From: JBOFEH01 sp051650265
Lineage (GTDB): Bacteria > Bacillota > Clostridia > Lachnospirales > Cellulosilyticaceae
Direction: 5' to 3'
DNA length: 43,837 nucleotides
NCBI GenBank assembly: GCA_051650265.1
Contig: JBOFIR010000207.1
Span: forward strand, 1-43,837
Shown here: positions 24,900 to 33,300 of the stretch, piece by piece
How the letters are laid out: the number at the start of each line of letters is the position of its first letter
How positions within the stretch are numbered: the first letter of the stretch is position 1
Notes under the pieces: model-generated
Seen by the model: the letters and a program-made list of their open reading frames with translations, nothing else
Database searches by the model: none
What the model was told of the DNA's origin: nothing
Program-made: the position numbers and the translations under genes

Positions 24900-25085
24900 T
24901 TATTGTAAGTATTGGTACATCGCATCAAAGTGGCCTTGATGCATTTGAGAAATTTGAGAAAATTTTTCCTTGAGTTCAGGATCGGTACTACTTTCTGAAA
25001 GCATTTGGAACTTTTTAATAAACTGAGTTTCTCCAGCAAGAAGTTCATTGACTGCTGAGAGTTCTTTTGCGGATAAATTAGACAT
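24900..25085 (-). CDS. Small CotF-like spore coat protein
   Basis: 61 residues, a two-helix piece similar to the CotF N-terminal part (LSAVNELLAGETQFIKKFQMLSESSTDPELKEKFSQISQMHQGHFDAMYQYL). GGAGGTT precedes ATG. The pair of small proteins may be the two halves of a CotF-type bundle. First gene of the operon with the coat gene at 24621-24884. Confidence 0.8.
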   Translation of the reverse strand: MSNLSAKELSAVNELLAGETQFIKKFQMLSESSTDPELKEKFSQISQMHQGHFDAMYQYLQ

Positions 25086-25226
25086 GTTGAAACCTCCTTA
25101 CACATGATGAACTTAGTATATGATTTTGGTAGAAACCTTACTCTTGCAAAATGTGGAAAATGTATGAGGCATATAGATTAAAAAGATGGCTCATACTGAA
25201 TGAAAAAGGTAAAAAAGGAGTTTGTT

Positions 25227-26444
25227 ATGGATTTACATTATGTACAAGGAACACCAATCTTTACAAAGATTAATCCTATGATCAGACAATATCCCTATCT
25301 CACTCAAAATCTAGAGACACAAGTGGTGATTGTGGGCGGTGGTGTGACGGGTGCAATCTGCGCATATTACTTTGCCAAAGCGAAGATACCCTGTGTCCTG
25401 CTAGAACAAGCCCGCGTGGCACATGGAAGTACCAGTATCACAACCTCATTGCTACAGTATGAACTAGATGGCAATGCGAGAGAACTTGAGCAGTATATGC
25501 CACTAGAAGACGTAAAAACTGCTTATCACTTAGGGTTAAAGGCACTTGATGAGCTCAAAGGGTTTATCAAAGCCTATGGCAATAGATGTGAATATGAAGT
25601 AAGAGATACACTTCTCTATACAAGTCAGTCTGCTGAAGCAAGTATCATGGAAGAGGAATACAAGGTGAGAAAAGCAGCAGGTTTACCTGTGAGTTACGTG
25701 TCAGAAGGTGACCTGCGGTTTAGCTTTGATCTCAAAGGGGGTGTGTATGGACATCAAGGGGGCGCGCAGCTTGATCCGTATCAATATACACAACATTTAC
25801 TTGAAGTAGCAACAGGGATGGGTGCAAGAGTTTATGAGAATAGTCGTGTACTGGCTATACACCATAGTGAACAAGGGGTAGAGGTGGAGACCGAATATGG
25901 CTATTGTGTTAAGGCTGATAAAGTAGTTATTGCAACAGGTTATAACACAGATCGTTTTACCCCAAGACAATTTGGAACAAAGACAGTGACTTACAATATT
26001 GCAACGGCTCCTGTAGAGCCATTTGAAGGTTGGGATCAGAAGGTGCTAATTCGTGATAATGCTGATCCTTATCACTATTTCAGAATGACACAAGACGGGC
26101 GTATTTTGGCTGGTGGTGAAGATATTCCTTTTAATCCAGGAATTTTTGATGAAGGTGCTGCTTTACAGTGTTACGATCGCTTACTAGATCGGGTAAAGGC
26201 AATGTTTCCTGCCATTCCTGAGTTGCAGATTGATTATGCTTATTGTGGTGCGTTTGCAACAACGCAAGATAATCTTGGCTTTGTGGGACCAGATCCCAAA
26301 CATCCACACCAGTGGTATTGTCTTGGATATGGGGCGAATGGTATTTTGTTTGCCATACTGGGTGGCATGATGCTCTCCTCGCTCTATTTGGGCGAGGAAG
26401 ATCCTGATATGCGCTTGTTTAGAGTAGAGCGATTTGATGGGTGA
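25227..26444 (+). CDS. FAD-dependent amine/glycine-oxidase-type oxidoreductase
   Basis: 405 residues from ATG 25227 (AAAAAAGGAG upstream). DadA/DAO family. Rossmann FAD motif VVIVGGGVTGAICAYYFAKAKIPCVLLEQ near residues 39-67, RVAHGSTSITTSLLQYE, KADKVVIATGYNTD, and the C-terminal YCLGYGANGILFAILGG. Reads as a soluble flavoprotein that oxidises an imino or amino compound; substrate unknown. It has no Rieske domain, unlike some relatives. Alone, with a terminator. Confidence 0.92.
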   Translation: MDLHYVQGTPIFTKINPMIRQYPYLTQNLETQVVIVGGGVTGAICAYYFAKAKIPCVLLEQARVAHGSTSITTSLLQYELDGNARELEQYMPLEDVKTAYHLGLKALDELKGFIKAYGNRCEYEVRDTLLYTSQSAEASIMEEEYKVRKAAGLPVSYVSEGDLRFSFDLKGGVYGHQGGAQLDPYQYTQHLLEVATGMGARVYENSRVLAIHHSEQGVEVETEYGYCVKADKVVIATGYNTDRFTPRQFGTKTVTYNIATAPVEPFEGWDQKVLIRDNADPYHYFRMTQDGRILAGGEDIPFNPGIFDEGAALQCYDRLLDRVKAMFPAIPELQIDYAYCGAFATTQDNLGFVGPDPKHPHQWYCLGYGANGILFAILGGMMLSSLYLGEEDPDMRLFRVERFDG

Positions 26445-26485
26445 AAAAGGGGTGCATTCTCTGTTGAGGGTGCATCCTTTTTTGA
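26444..26485 (+). terminator. Intrinsic terminator
   Basis: AAAAAGGGGTGCA...TGCATCCTTTTTTT stem with a 12-base loop and T-run. Confidence 0.85.
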
Positions 26486-26521
26486 TAGGTATACACATAG
26501 TACTAGAATTTGCTTTTGAAA

Positions 26522-26553
26522 ATATTATTTTATAAAAAATTATAAAATAATAT
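26522..26553. promoter_or_regulatory. Perfect 14-bp AT hairpin upstream of hpf
   Basis: ATATTATTTTATAA, AAAA loop, TTATAAAATAATAT. Made only of A and T; about 110 bases before the hpf start. Possible operator or DNA/RNA cruciform. Confidence 0.4.
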
Positions 26554-26664
26554 AAATAATAAAGAGGATATTCAGAATCTGTGTAGAATAATAATAGTAT
26601 AACTTTCACTCATGAGCATTGGATTAGTAAGAATAAGAGGGAAAGTTGAAAGGAGCGATGCATT

Positions 26665-27204
26665 ATGAAACATAAAATTATTGGTAGAAATCTTGAAATC
26701 ACAGCTGCTCTCGAAACAGCGGTAACGAGTCATCTGACAAAGCTTGAGAAATACTTTAATGAAAATGCAGAGGTTACCGTTACCTTAAGTGTAGAAAAAC
26801 AAAGACATATTATAGAAATGACGATTCCTTTCAATGGTCAGATTTTACGTGCCGAGGTTGAAGGGGCACATATGTATAATATTATAGACGATGCCGTGGC
26901 CATCATAGAAAGACAAGTTACAAGGTTCAAAAATAAGTTGCGAAGCAAACATAGAAATGCACCTGTGCAAGCGTTTACCGAGGGCTTTTTAGAAAACGAC
27001 GACACAGAAGACTTTTATAAATTAACAGTAGACCGTCGCAAGAAGTTTGCCATCAAGCCGATGGACGCAGAGGAAGCTGTGATGCAAATGGAACTTCTTG
27101 GCCATGGGTTCTTCGTCTATCTTGATGCAGATTCTGAAGAAGTCAATGTGGTTTATAGACGAAAAAATGGTACATACGGATTAATAGAACCTTCATTTGA
27201 ATAA
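26665..27204 (+). CDS. hpf: Ribosome hibernation promoting factor, long form
   Basis: 179 residues, the long HPF of Firmicutes. N-terminal S30AE ribosome-binding domain (about 1-100: KIIGRNLEITAALETAVTSHLTKLEKYFNENAEVTVTLSVEKQRHIIEMTI, GAHMYNIIDDAVAIIERQVTRFKNKL) and a C-terminal dimerisation domain (about 120-179: IKPMDAEEAVMQMELLGHGFFVYLDADSEEVNVVYRRKNGTYGLIEP). Pairs 70S ribosomes into inactive 100S dimers in stationary phase or stress. RBS AAAGGAG; terminator follows. Confidence 0.98.
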   Translation: MKHKIIGRNLEITAALETAVTSHLTKLEKYFNENAEVTVTLSVEKQRHIIEMTIPFNGQILRAEVEGAHMYNIIDDAVAIIERQVTRFKNKLRSKHRNAPVQAFTEGFLENDDTEDFYKLTVDRRKKFAIKPMDAEEAVMQMELLGHGFFVYLDADSEEVNVVYRRKNGTYGLIEPSFE

Positions 27205-27211
27205 AGTTCAT

Positions 27212-27242
27212 TAAGCCTTACTTTTCCAAGTAAGGCTTTTAT
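27212..27242 (+). terminator. Terminator of hpf
   Basis: TAAGCCTTACTT / AAGTAAGGCTTTTA perfect stem with TTCC loop. Confidence 0.93.
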
Positions 27243-27319
27243 TTGGAAACCCTTGTCAGTCACTCCTAAAATATGTTAAAGTGATATGACACAATATGAA
27301 AACACTAGGAGGTCATAGA

Positions 27320-28030
27320 ATGAGTACACCAACACCACATAATGGAGCAAAATTAGGCGATATTGCAAAGACAGTATTAATGCCTGGGGATCCATATAGA
27401 GCAAAATTATTAGCAGACACTTATTTAGAGGATGTTGTACAATACAATGATGTAAGAGGTATGTACGGATTCACTGGAACATATAAAGGAAAACGTGTAT
27501 CTGTTCAAGGACACGGTATGGGTATGCCATCAATCGGGATCTACACATACGAACTTTTCAACTTCTACGGGGTAGAGACAATTATCCGCATTGGTTCAGC
27601 AGGTGCAATCGATGAGAGCCTTCATATTGGCGATATCGTAATCGGTATGGGTGCATGTACAAACTCTAACTATGAGAGTCAGTACAACTTACCAGGAAGA
27701 TATGCATCAATTGCAGATTTCGACCTTACAAGAAAAGCTGTAGAAGCAGCTGAAAAATTTGGTTACACATACAAGGTAGGTAATATCTACTCAAGTGATA
27801 CATTCTACGATGATGCCATGAGTCTTAAAGAATGGCAAAAAATGGGTGTTCTTGCAGTGGAGATGGAAGCAGCAGCACTTTATATGAATGCAGCACGTGC
27901 AGGCAAAAAAGCCCTTACTATTTGCACGATTTCAGATTGTCCATTTACTGGTGAAGCAACAACAGCAGAAGAGAGACAAAACAAATTCACTCAAATGATG
28001 GATGTTGCATTAGAGTTAATCGAAGAATAA
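27320..28030 (+). CDS. deoD: Purine nucleoside phosphorylase, DeoD type
   Basis: 236 residues from ATG 27320 (CTAGGAGG 9 bases upstream). Hexameric PNP family: MSTPTPHNGAKLGDIAKTVLMPGDPYRAKLLAD (phosphate-site GDP and R), RGMYGFTGTYKGKRVSVQGHGMGMPSIGIY, RIGSAGAID, GVLAVEMEAAALY (ribose-site EMEAA) and TICTISDCPFTGE (catalytic Asp). Cleaves purine (deoxy)ribonucleosides to base and ribose 1-phosphate. Monocistronic. Confidence 0.98.
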   Translation: MSTPTPHNGAKLGDIAKTVLMPGDPYRAKLLADTYLEDVVQYNDVRGMYGFTGTYKGKRVSVQGHGMGMPSIGIYTYELFNFYGVETIIRIGSAGAIDESLHIGDIVIGMGACTNSNYESQYNLPGRYASIADFDLTRKAVEAAEKFGYTYKVGNIYSSDTFYDDAMSLKEWQKMGVLAVEMEAAALYMNAARAGKKALTICTISDCPFTGEATTAEERQNKFTQMMDVALELIEE

Positions 28031-28039
28031 AAACATTTT

Positions 28040-28077
28040 AATTCCCTTTAGGTCTAACCTAAAGGGAATTTTTTGTT
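28040..28077 (+). terminator. Terminator of deoD
   Basis: AATTCCCTTTAGG / CCTAAAGGGAATT perfect stem with a TCTAA loop and T-run. Confidence 0.95.
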
Positions 28078-28127
28078 TGTCCATAGGGCATAAATAAAAC
28101 AAAAAGAATCGAAGGGAGAAGTGTGCT

Positions 28128-29087
28128 ATGGCAGAAGATGAAAAATGGATTAGACAAATTATATGGCTTATGAAAAATAGCTCATACAGCGGCAATAGAC
28201 AGCATATTACAAGGCGCGCAGCCCATGCCAAGACATTGGCATTACTCAAAGGGACACTGAAGATTGCACCCGATTTGCCAGAGGCGCTACGTATCGGCCT
28301 CTTTGGTGAGGCGAAGCAGTATCCAACGTGGATTCGCATTTCAAGTGCAAGTGGGAAACTCAAAAAAGATTCAAAGCTTGATGTGAAGGGGCTGGCGATT
28401 AAAGTAGCAGGGGTTAAGGGTGAACAGTACATGCGGGATGAAAAAAACACACAAGATTTTGTGTTGGTGAATACCCCATTCATGCCCTTGCCTCATATCA
28501 AAGCTTTTAGAGATGCGTTATGCGTACGCAGTGGAATTGATCTGCCAGAAAGTTTGATAGGGTTACTGCGTGCGGTCAGATTCAAACAGTTCTTTAGGCT
28601 CATCGCATCACTTAGGCATGAAACTAGCCCGCTTTTGCAAAAATTTTATAGTATTACACCCTATGCATATGGTAAGTATACCGTGAAGTATTGCCTAGTA
28701 CCAACAGCAGTATGTCCGGCATACAAAACCTATCCACTTGGAAGTGCCTATCTTAAAGAAAATATGGTACAACAACTAAGAAGGCAGCCGGCGTACTTTG
28801 ACTTGATGATTCAAATTAGAGGATCAGGCATGTCGATAGAAGATGTATCCTGTCCTTGGAATGTGCTGGAAGCACCTTGGATCAAGGTAGGGGAATTGAT
28901 GATTCCGAGACAGCGCTTTGACACTGCAAAGCGCCACCAAATAGCAGAGCAACTTACATTTACACCTGGGCATGCTCTCAAAGTTCATGCACCTGTAGGT
29001 GGTTTGAACCAGGCGCGCGTAGCTATTTATAAAGAGATGTCAGCCTTTAGACAGAGTGTGCGATCAAAGGAGGTGAAGAAGCGATGA
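28128..29087 (+). CDS. Catalase-family heme protein
   Basis: 319 residues, shorter than classic catalase (about 480). Start ATG 28128 behind GAAGGGAGAA. It shares the catalase beta-barrel core pattern: RAAHAKTLALLKGTLKIAPDLPEALRIGLFGEAKQYPTWIRISS (distal His near 33), KLDVKGLAIKVAGVKGEQ, TQDFVLVNTPFMPL, and the C-terminal FTPGHALKVHAPVGGLNQARVAIYKEMSAFRQ. The proximal-tyrosine motif of full catalases (R-x-x-x-Y-x-D-T-H) is missing, so this is one of the catalase-related proteins that may work as peroxidases or have another heme function. Its stop overlaps a 26-residue ORF. Confidence 0.8.
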   Translation: MAEDEKWIRQIIWLMKNSSYSGNRQHITRRAAHAKTLALLKGTLKIAPDLPEALRIGLFGEAKQYPTWIRISSASGKLKKDSKLDVKGLAIKVAGVKGEQYMRDEKNTQDFVLVNTPFMPLPHIKAFRDALCVRSGIDLPESLIGLLRAVRFKQFFRLIASLRHETSPLLQKFYSITPYAYGKYTVKYCLVPTAVCPAYKTYPLGSAYLKENMVQQLRRQPAYFDLMIQIRGSGMSIEDVSCPWNVLEAPWIKVGELMIPRQRFDTAKRHQIAEQLTFTPGHALKVHAPVGGLNQARVAIYKEMSAFRQSVRSKEVKKR

Positions 29088-29164
29088 AGGTAGGTAAGGT
29101 GAAGACTTATATGGATGTACTCCATGAAAAGCTTGTACATGTACTTCAAGAGAAAAGAAAATGA
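29084..29164 (+). CDS. 26-residue coupled small ORF
   Basis: ATG overlaps the catalase-family stop (ATGA). An ideal RBS, AAAGGAGGTG, lies 8 bases before it, inside the catalase gene. Product: basic, with a predicted amphipathic helix (KTYMDVLHEKLVHVLQEKRK). A strong terminator follows directly. No family recognised; the RBS quality is the main evidence that it is translated. Confidence 0.5.
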   Translation: MKVGKVKTYMDVLHEKLVHVLQEKRK

Positions 29165-29167
29165 AGC

Positions 29168-29205
29168 ATAAAAAGTCCTCATTAGGTTTAATGAGGACTT
29201 TTTAT
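29168..29205. terminator. Bidirectional terminator overlapping the end of the permease gene
   Basis: AAAAAGTCCTCATTA / AATGAGGACTTTTT with a short loop; the right arm is within the last codons of the minus-strand permease. Confidence 0.93.
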
Positions 29206-29925
29206 GATAAGATCACCTAAGTAATCAATTGCTCTAAAAATCATAACACCCATGATACAAAGCATCACAATACCGCTATACATATCAATGTAATTCATAC
29301 GTGACCAGCTGTCCATAATAAAGTAGCCAATGCCATATTTTGCACCATAGCTTTCAGTGAAAAATAAGGCGGCAATAGAGGAGCCTAGTACAATCCTCAT
29401 AGAGGTAAATAGAGTTGGAAGCGTAAAAGGCATGGTTACATGTATAAAGACCTGATGTTTTTTGAGGTTCAAACTCTTGGCAGAGACGTAGTATTCTTGA
29501 GGGATGTTTAAGATGGCGTCTCTTGTAGTAATGATAATGTAGAAAATAGCAATAGTAACAATTAAAAGAATTTTGGATTGATCCCCAAGGCCAAATAGTA
29601 CCATGAATACAGGAAGTAAGGCGATACGCGGCAATGGATATAAGGCATAGACAATAGGACTAATAAAAGTATCGCATACTTTAGAGGTACCAAGAAAAGT
29701 TCCTATAGCATATCCAAGTACTACAGTGATCAGCATCGATACGACTAAACGATAAAGACTTGCTATCACATTATAGAAGAGGACGGGGTAAAGCTGCTTG
29801 CAAAAGTGAGTAAGCACCTCAAATGGACTTGGGATGATATAGGGATTAATCAAGCGATGGCAAAGCCACCAAAGGGTAATAAGCATAAAGAGTGTATAGA
29901 GTAATTTTAGCCATTTGTTATTCAT
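29188..29925 (-). CDS. ABC permease, sulfonate/nitrate/thiamine-precursor (SsuC/TauC/ThiX) type
   Basis: 245 residues from ATG 29925 (GGAGG 8 bases upstream, inside the ATPase end). About six membrane helices; BPD_transp_1 family with the EAA-like loop VSAKSLNLKKHQVFIHVTMPFTLPTLFTSMRIVLGSS. Family partners are SsuA-type binding proteins; one such lipoprotein is encoded divergently at 32342. The two-gene unit probably supplies the membrane and motor parts of that importer. The 8-base overlap with the ATPase gene implies coupling. Confidence 0.92.
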   Translation of the reverse strand: MNNKWLKLLYTLFMLITLWWLCHRLINPYIIPSPFEVLTHFCKQLYPVLFYNVIASLYRLVVSMLITVVLGYAIGTFLGTSKVCDTFISPIVYALYPLPRIALLPVFMVLFGLGDQSKILLIVTIAIFYIIITTRDAILNIPQEYYVSAKSLNLKKHQVFIHVTMPFTLPTLFTSMRIVLGSSIAALFFTESYGAKYGIGYFIMDSWSRMNYIDMYSGIVMLCIMGVMIFRAIDYLGDLIIKSPH

Positions 29926-30640
29926 TTGAATGACCTCCATGATGTTCTAATAATTCTTGGACTTGGAGTACTTGCTGATAGAAGTCATAGTTTTTTCCAC
30001 GTTCCTTGAGTCCAAACATAGGATTGTCACATGTTTTTATGATTTTCCCGTCTACCATAATAGCAATTTTTTTCCCAAGAAAGACAGCTTCTTCAATATT
30101 ATGGGTTACAATAACAAATGTAAGATGATATTGTTTTTGAAGGGATAGAAGGAACTCTTGGAAATGATTTTTGTTCATAGCATCTAAGGCCGAAGAAGGT
30201 TCGTCTAGAAGCAGGATATCAGGGCTGGTTACTAAACTTCTAGCCACAGCAACTCTTTGTTTTTCACCGCCACTAAGTTGTAGCGGGTATTTGGGGAGCA
30301 AATGTGAAATCTTGAGTTGTTGAGCCATTTTCTTTACCAAATCCATCTGTTGATCTTTTGGTAGAGCGGTATTAATGAGGGAAAGCTGTATGTTATCTTG
30401 TACTTTCTTCCAAGGAAAGAGGCCACCATTTTGAAGAATAAGGGAGAGATGATCCGATCCCAAGTCAATCGTACCAGATGAGGTGTGATAAATTCCAGCG
30501 ATGCATAGAAGGAGAGAACTCTTTCCGCAACCTGAAGGCCCGATGATAGCTAATGTATCGCCTTGATCCAATTCAAGAGAGATCTGATGTAATATTTGTT
30601 TTTGCTGAAGATGTAGGTTGACAGCGTCAAGCTTAAGCAT
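29918..30640 (-). CDS. ABC ATPase, SsuB/TauB type
   Basis: 240 residues. Walker A GPSGCGKSS (34-42), Q-loop ILQNGGLFPWKKVQDNI, signature LSGGEKQR, Walker B DILLLDEPSSALD, switch His IVTHNIEEAVFLG. The IEEAVFLG tail is typical of nitrate/sulfonate/taurine importers. First gene of the minus-strand pair. Divergent from the first aryl-sulfate sulfotransferase. Confidence 0.94.
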   Translation of the reverse strand: MLKLDAVNLHLQQKQILHQISLELDQGDTLAIIGPSGCGKSSLLLCIAGIYHTSSGTIDLGSDHLSLILQNGGLFPWKKVQDNIQLSLINTALPKDQQMDLVKKMAQQLKISHLLPKYPLQLSGGEKQRVAVARSLVTSPDILLLDEPSSALDAMNKNHFQEFLLSLQKQYHLTFVIVTHNIEEAVFLGKKIAIMVDGKIIKTCDNPMFGLKERGKNYDFYQQVLQVQELLEHHGGHSNE

Positions 30641-30702
30641 AATGTATCTCCTCTGTATAGTTATAAAATAAGTCTAGCATAGTGTATCATATAGAATCTG
30701 AT

Positions 30703-30714
30703 AATCCTAGGATT
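30703..30714. promoter_or_regulatory. 12-bp perfect palindrome between the divergent transporter and ASST genes
   Basis: AATCCTAGGATT, equal to its reverse complement, in the 186-base divergent gap; 63 bases from the ATPase start and 113 from the ASST start. A candidate operator for co-regulation of both arms. Confidence 0.45.
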
Positions 30715-30826
30715 TTATAGATAGATGGATAGGTAGAGGGGATACTGGTATTTAAAGTTAATATGTGTTAAAATAGCTGGGTTGTAGAAGTTTTTATATA
30801 ATAATAATTATAGAGGTTAAAACATC

Positions 30827-32332
30827 ATGAAACAGTATATGATGGATCAAAAGATTCAAAAGCAAAAATTAGAAGAAGAATATAAAAAGAAAGACTATAC
30901 TTTTTTAAAACCTTTTATTAAGGTAGATCCTTTTGGCGTAGCACCATTAACGGCGGTGGTATTATTTAAAGAATCAGGAATGACATCTTATAGAGTTATC
31001 GTGGAGAGTAGTGGGTCATATGAGGTTGTAGCTCAAGAAGAACAGCAAATACTTCCTATTAGAGGGTTAAAGTCAGGAAGATTAAATAGAGTGATGATCC
31101 AAAGTTTGAAGCATGCACAAATTATGGAAGAGTGTGTCTTGAAAATTCAAACGGGCATCTTACCGCAGGCTTATGAAAGGATGCAAGTTATCACTTTAGA
31201 TGGCAAAAAGAAAGCAAATGATTATATAGCGCTTAATCTGGCGGCCACGAAGGGACGTGCACCTCGGCATAATATGTGTTCGATTCTAGATGAGCAGGGG
31301 CAGGTGAGATGGTATTATACTCAGCGCGGATGGAATCTTTTCAAGCAACTTAAAAATAACCATGTAATGATGGATGCACCTACCTGTATTCCTGGGAAAG
31401 TGCGCTATATTCCAACAGGTTTTGTTGAAATGAACTTTCTAGGTGAGATTATTAGGTATTTTGAAGTACCAAATGGGCTACACCACGATGTACATGAAAT
31501 GCCAAATGGCAACTTTCTTGTGCTCACAGATGGGGATGATTCAGTAGAAGATATCTTGTTGGAAATAGATCGTGAAACAGGTGCAGTCGTTAGACGCTAT
31601 GATTTTAGAGAAATACTAGATGTGACTCGAAAACCTGGAATTGATAAAGAAGTTGTGAATGCACCACTAGATTGGTTACACCTCAATTCTGTTTATTATC
31701 ATGAATTAGATGATACCATTATTATTTCTTCTAGAAATCAAAACTGTGTGGTAAAGATAGATAGACAAACACAGGCCATCAAGTGGATTTTAGGTGCGCC
31801 AGATCATTGGGAAGAACAATTTGAAGATTATCTGCTAAAATCTAAAGGTAGTTTATTTGAATGGCCTTGGGCACAGCACAGTGCATGGATTCATGAAGAA
31901 GGTAGGCTTATGCTCTTTGATAATGGTAATTTTAGGAGTTATGAGAGGGATAAAGCACTACTTTCTTATGAAAATTATAGTAGAGGTGTGATTTACCAGA
32001 TAGATGAAGAAGCGATGACTGTAGAGCAGATTTGGCAATATGGCAAAGAAAGGGGCAACATGCTCAGATGTCCTTATCTTGGGTCTATTAGTATGCAAAG
32101 TAATGGGAATCCGTTAATCTGTTTTGGCGGAATTACTAAAGATCGCTTTGGCAATCCTATAGAGGATTTGTTAACATCACACCTTAAAGCAAAGGCACAC
32201 ATTGTAGAAGTTGAAAAAGATACTCAAAAAGTAGTCTTTGAATGGATGATGGAAGATTGTGATTATACAACTGAAGATGGTTTTGTCTGCTATCGTGCAG
32301 AAAAAATAAATTTATACTATGACAACATGTAG
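30827..32332 (+). CDS. Aryl-sulfate sulfotransferase (ASST) 1
   Basis: 501 residues, ASST (Arylsulfotrans) six-bladed propeller family. These move sulfate from a phenyl sulfate to another phenol without PAPS. In the E. coli enzyme the active residues are His252, His356, Arg374 and His436. Here the matching residues are His219/220 (NGLHHDVHE), His285 (DWLHLNS), Arg303 (SSRNQNCVV) and His351 (WAQHSAW); the 18-residue step between the second His and the Arg is identical. Unlike E. coli ASST there is no signal peptide: the start is a hydrophilic helix (MKQYMMDQKIQKQKLEEEYK), so it should be cytosolic. 9 bases separate it from the lipoprotein gene. Paralog of the ASST at 35078. Confidence 0.9.
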   Translation: MKQYMMDQKIQKQKLEEEYKKKDYTFLKPFIKVDPFGVAPLTAVVLFKESGMTSYRVIVESSGSYEVVAQEEQQILPIRGLKSGRLNRVMIQSLKHAQIMEECVLKIQTGILPQAYERMQVITLDGKKKANDYIALNLAATKGRAPRHNMCSILDEQGQVRWYYTQRGWNLFKQLKNNHVMMDAPTCIPGKVRYIPTGFVEMNFLGEIIRYFEVPNGLHHDVHEMPNGNFLVLTDGDDSVEDILLEIDRETGAVVRRYDFREILDVTRKPGIDKEVVNAPLDWLHLNSVYYHELDDTIIISSRNQNCVVKIDRQTQAIKWILGAPDHWEEQFEDYLLKSKGSLFEWPWAQHSAWIHEEGRLMLFDNGNFRSYERDKALLSYENYSRGVIYQIDEEAMTVEQIWQYGKERGNMLRCPYLGSISMQSNGNPLICFGGITKDRFGNPIEDLLTSHLKAKAHIVEVEKDTQKVVFEWMMEDCDYTTEDGFVCYRAEKINLYYDNM

Positions 32333-32341
32333 GAGGGACAC

Positions 32342-33277
32342 ATGAGCAAGTTATTGAAAGTTTTAACAAGCATAGTAGTACTTACTATGGGACTTTCTCT
32401 AGCAGGGTGCGCGGCACCGGCAGAGGAAAGTGACGTATTAAGAATGGGAATTATGCAAGGTAAGTCAGAGATTCCAGTGATTATTGCAGAGGAAATGGGT
32501 TACTTTGAGGAAGAGGGTCTTGATGTGGAGATCACTTCGTTCCAAGGACCTAATTATAGAGATGCAGCGGTACAAGCTGGCGAGGTAGACGGGGTTGTAA
32601 CAGATATCATGACAGTTCTTACGTATACACAAAGTGGATTTCCTATGATTATGACATCGGATATGAACGAAGATTTCAAATTACTTGCAGCAACTGGCTC
32701 TGAAATAGAAAAGGTAGAAGACTTTCAAGGGAAAAAAATGGTTCTAGCTAAGAACTATCTCACACACTATGTGATGGATATGATTGCTCAAAAGCACGGA
32801 ATAACTTATGAATTAGAAGTTATTCCACAAATTCCAGCTAGACTTGAAGCCTTAAGAAATGGTCTAGTAGGTGGTGCGGTATTAGGTGAACCACAGGCAA
32901 GCATGCTGACACAAGATGGGGTTAAAATTATTGCAGACGCAGAGCAAGATTATGGGATTGAAATTGGCACAATTGCTTTTAGAAAAGAATTTGTTGAAAA
33001 CAACGCGACAAATATGAAGAAGTTCTATAATGCTTATAACAAGGCGATAGATTATCTTAATGAAACAGATGCACAAGAATATATAAATATTGTAGAGAGC
33101 TATGGGATTTCATCAAATATTGCACCATATCTTCAGACAGAAGAAGGTAAGTTTGAATATGCAAAAGATTTCTCAAAAGATCAATTCGATAGTGTGCTTG
33201 CATGGACGAAAGCGCAAGGTACAATTCAGCAAGACTTTGTATTTGAAGACCTAACAAACTTCAAGTATATTAAATAA
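32342..33277 (+). CDS. SsuA/NMT1-family ABC substrate-binding lipoprotein
   Basis: 311 residues. Lipoprotein signal with Cys23 (GLSLAGCAAPAEES). Mature part follows the NMT1/SsuA/ThiY pattern: LRMGIMQGKSEIPVIIAEEMGYFEEEGLDVEITSF, RDAAVQAGEVDGVVTDIMTV, RLEALRNGLVGGAVLGEPQAS. Family members bind sulfonates, taurine, nitrate or pyrimidine thiamine precursors; P. putida AtsR, which serves sulfate-ester uptake, is a relative by type. Position between an ASST and a prenyltransferase suggests an aromatic or sulfate-ester ligand. RBS GTAGGAGGG. Pairs with the divergent permease/ATPase. Confidence 0.9.
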   Translation: MSKLLKVLTSIVVLTMGLSLAGCAAPAEESDVLRMGIMQGKSEIPVIIAEEMGYFEEEGLDVEITSFQGPNYRDAAVQAGEVDGVVTDIMTVLTYTQSGFPMIMTSDMNEDFKLLAATGSEIEKVEDFQGKKMVLAKNYLTHYVMDMIAQKHGITYELEVIPQIPARLEALRNGLVGGAVLGEPQASMLTQDGVKIIADAEQDYGIEIGTIAFRKEFVENNATNMKKFYNAYNKAIDYLNETDAQEYINIVESYGISSNIAPYLQTEEGKFEYAKDFSKDQFDSVLAWTKAQGTIQQDFVFEDLTNFKYIK

Positions 33278-33300
33278 AAAGAGTAGATGAGGGAGAAGCG

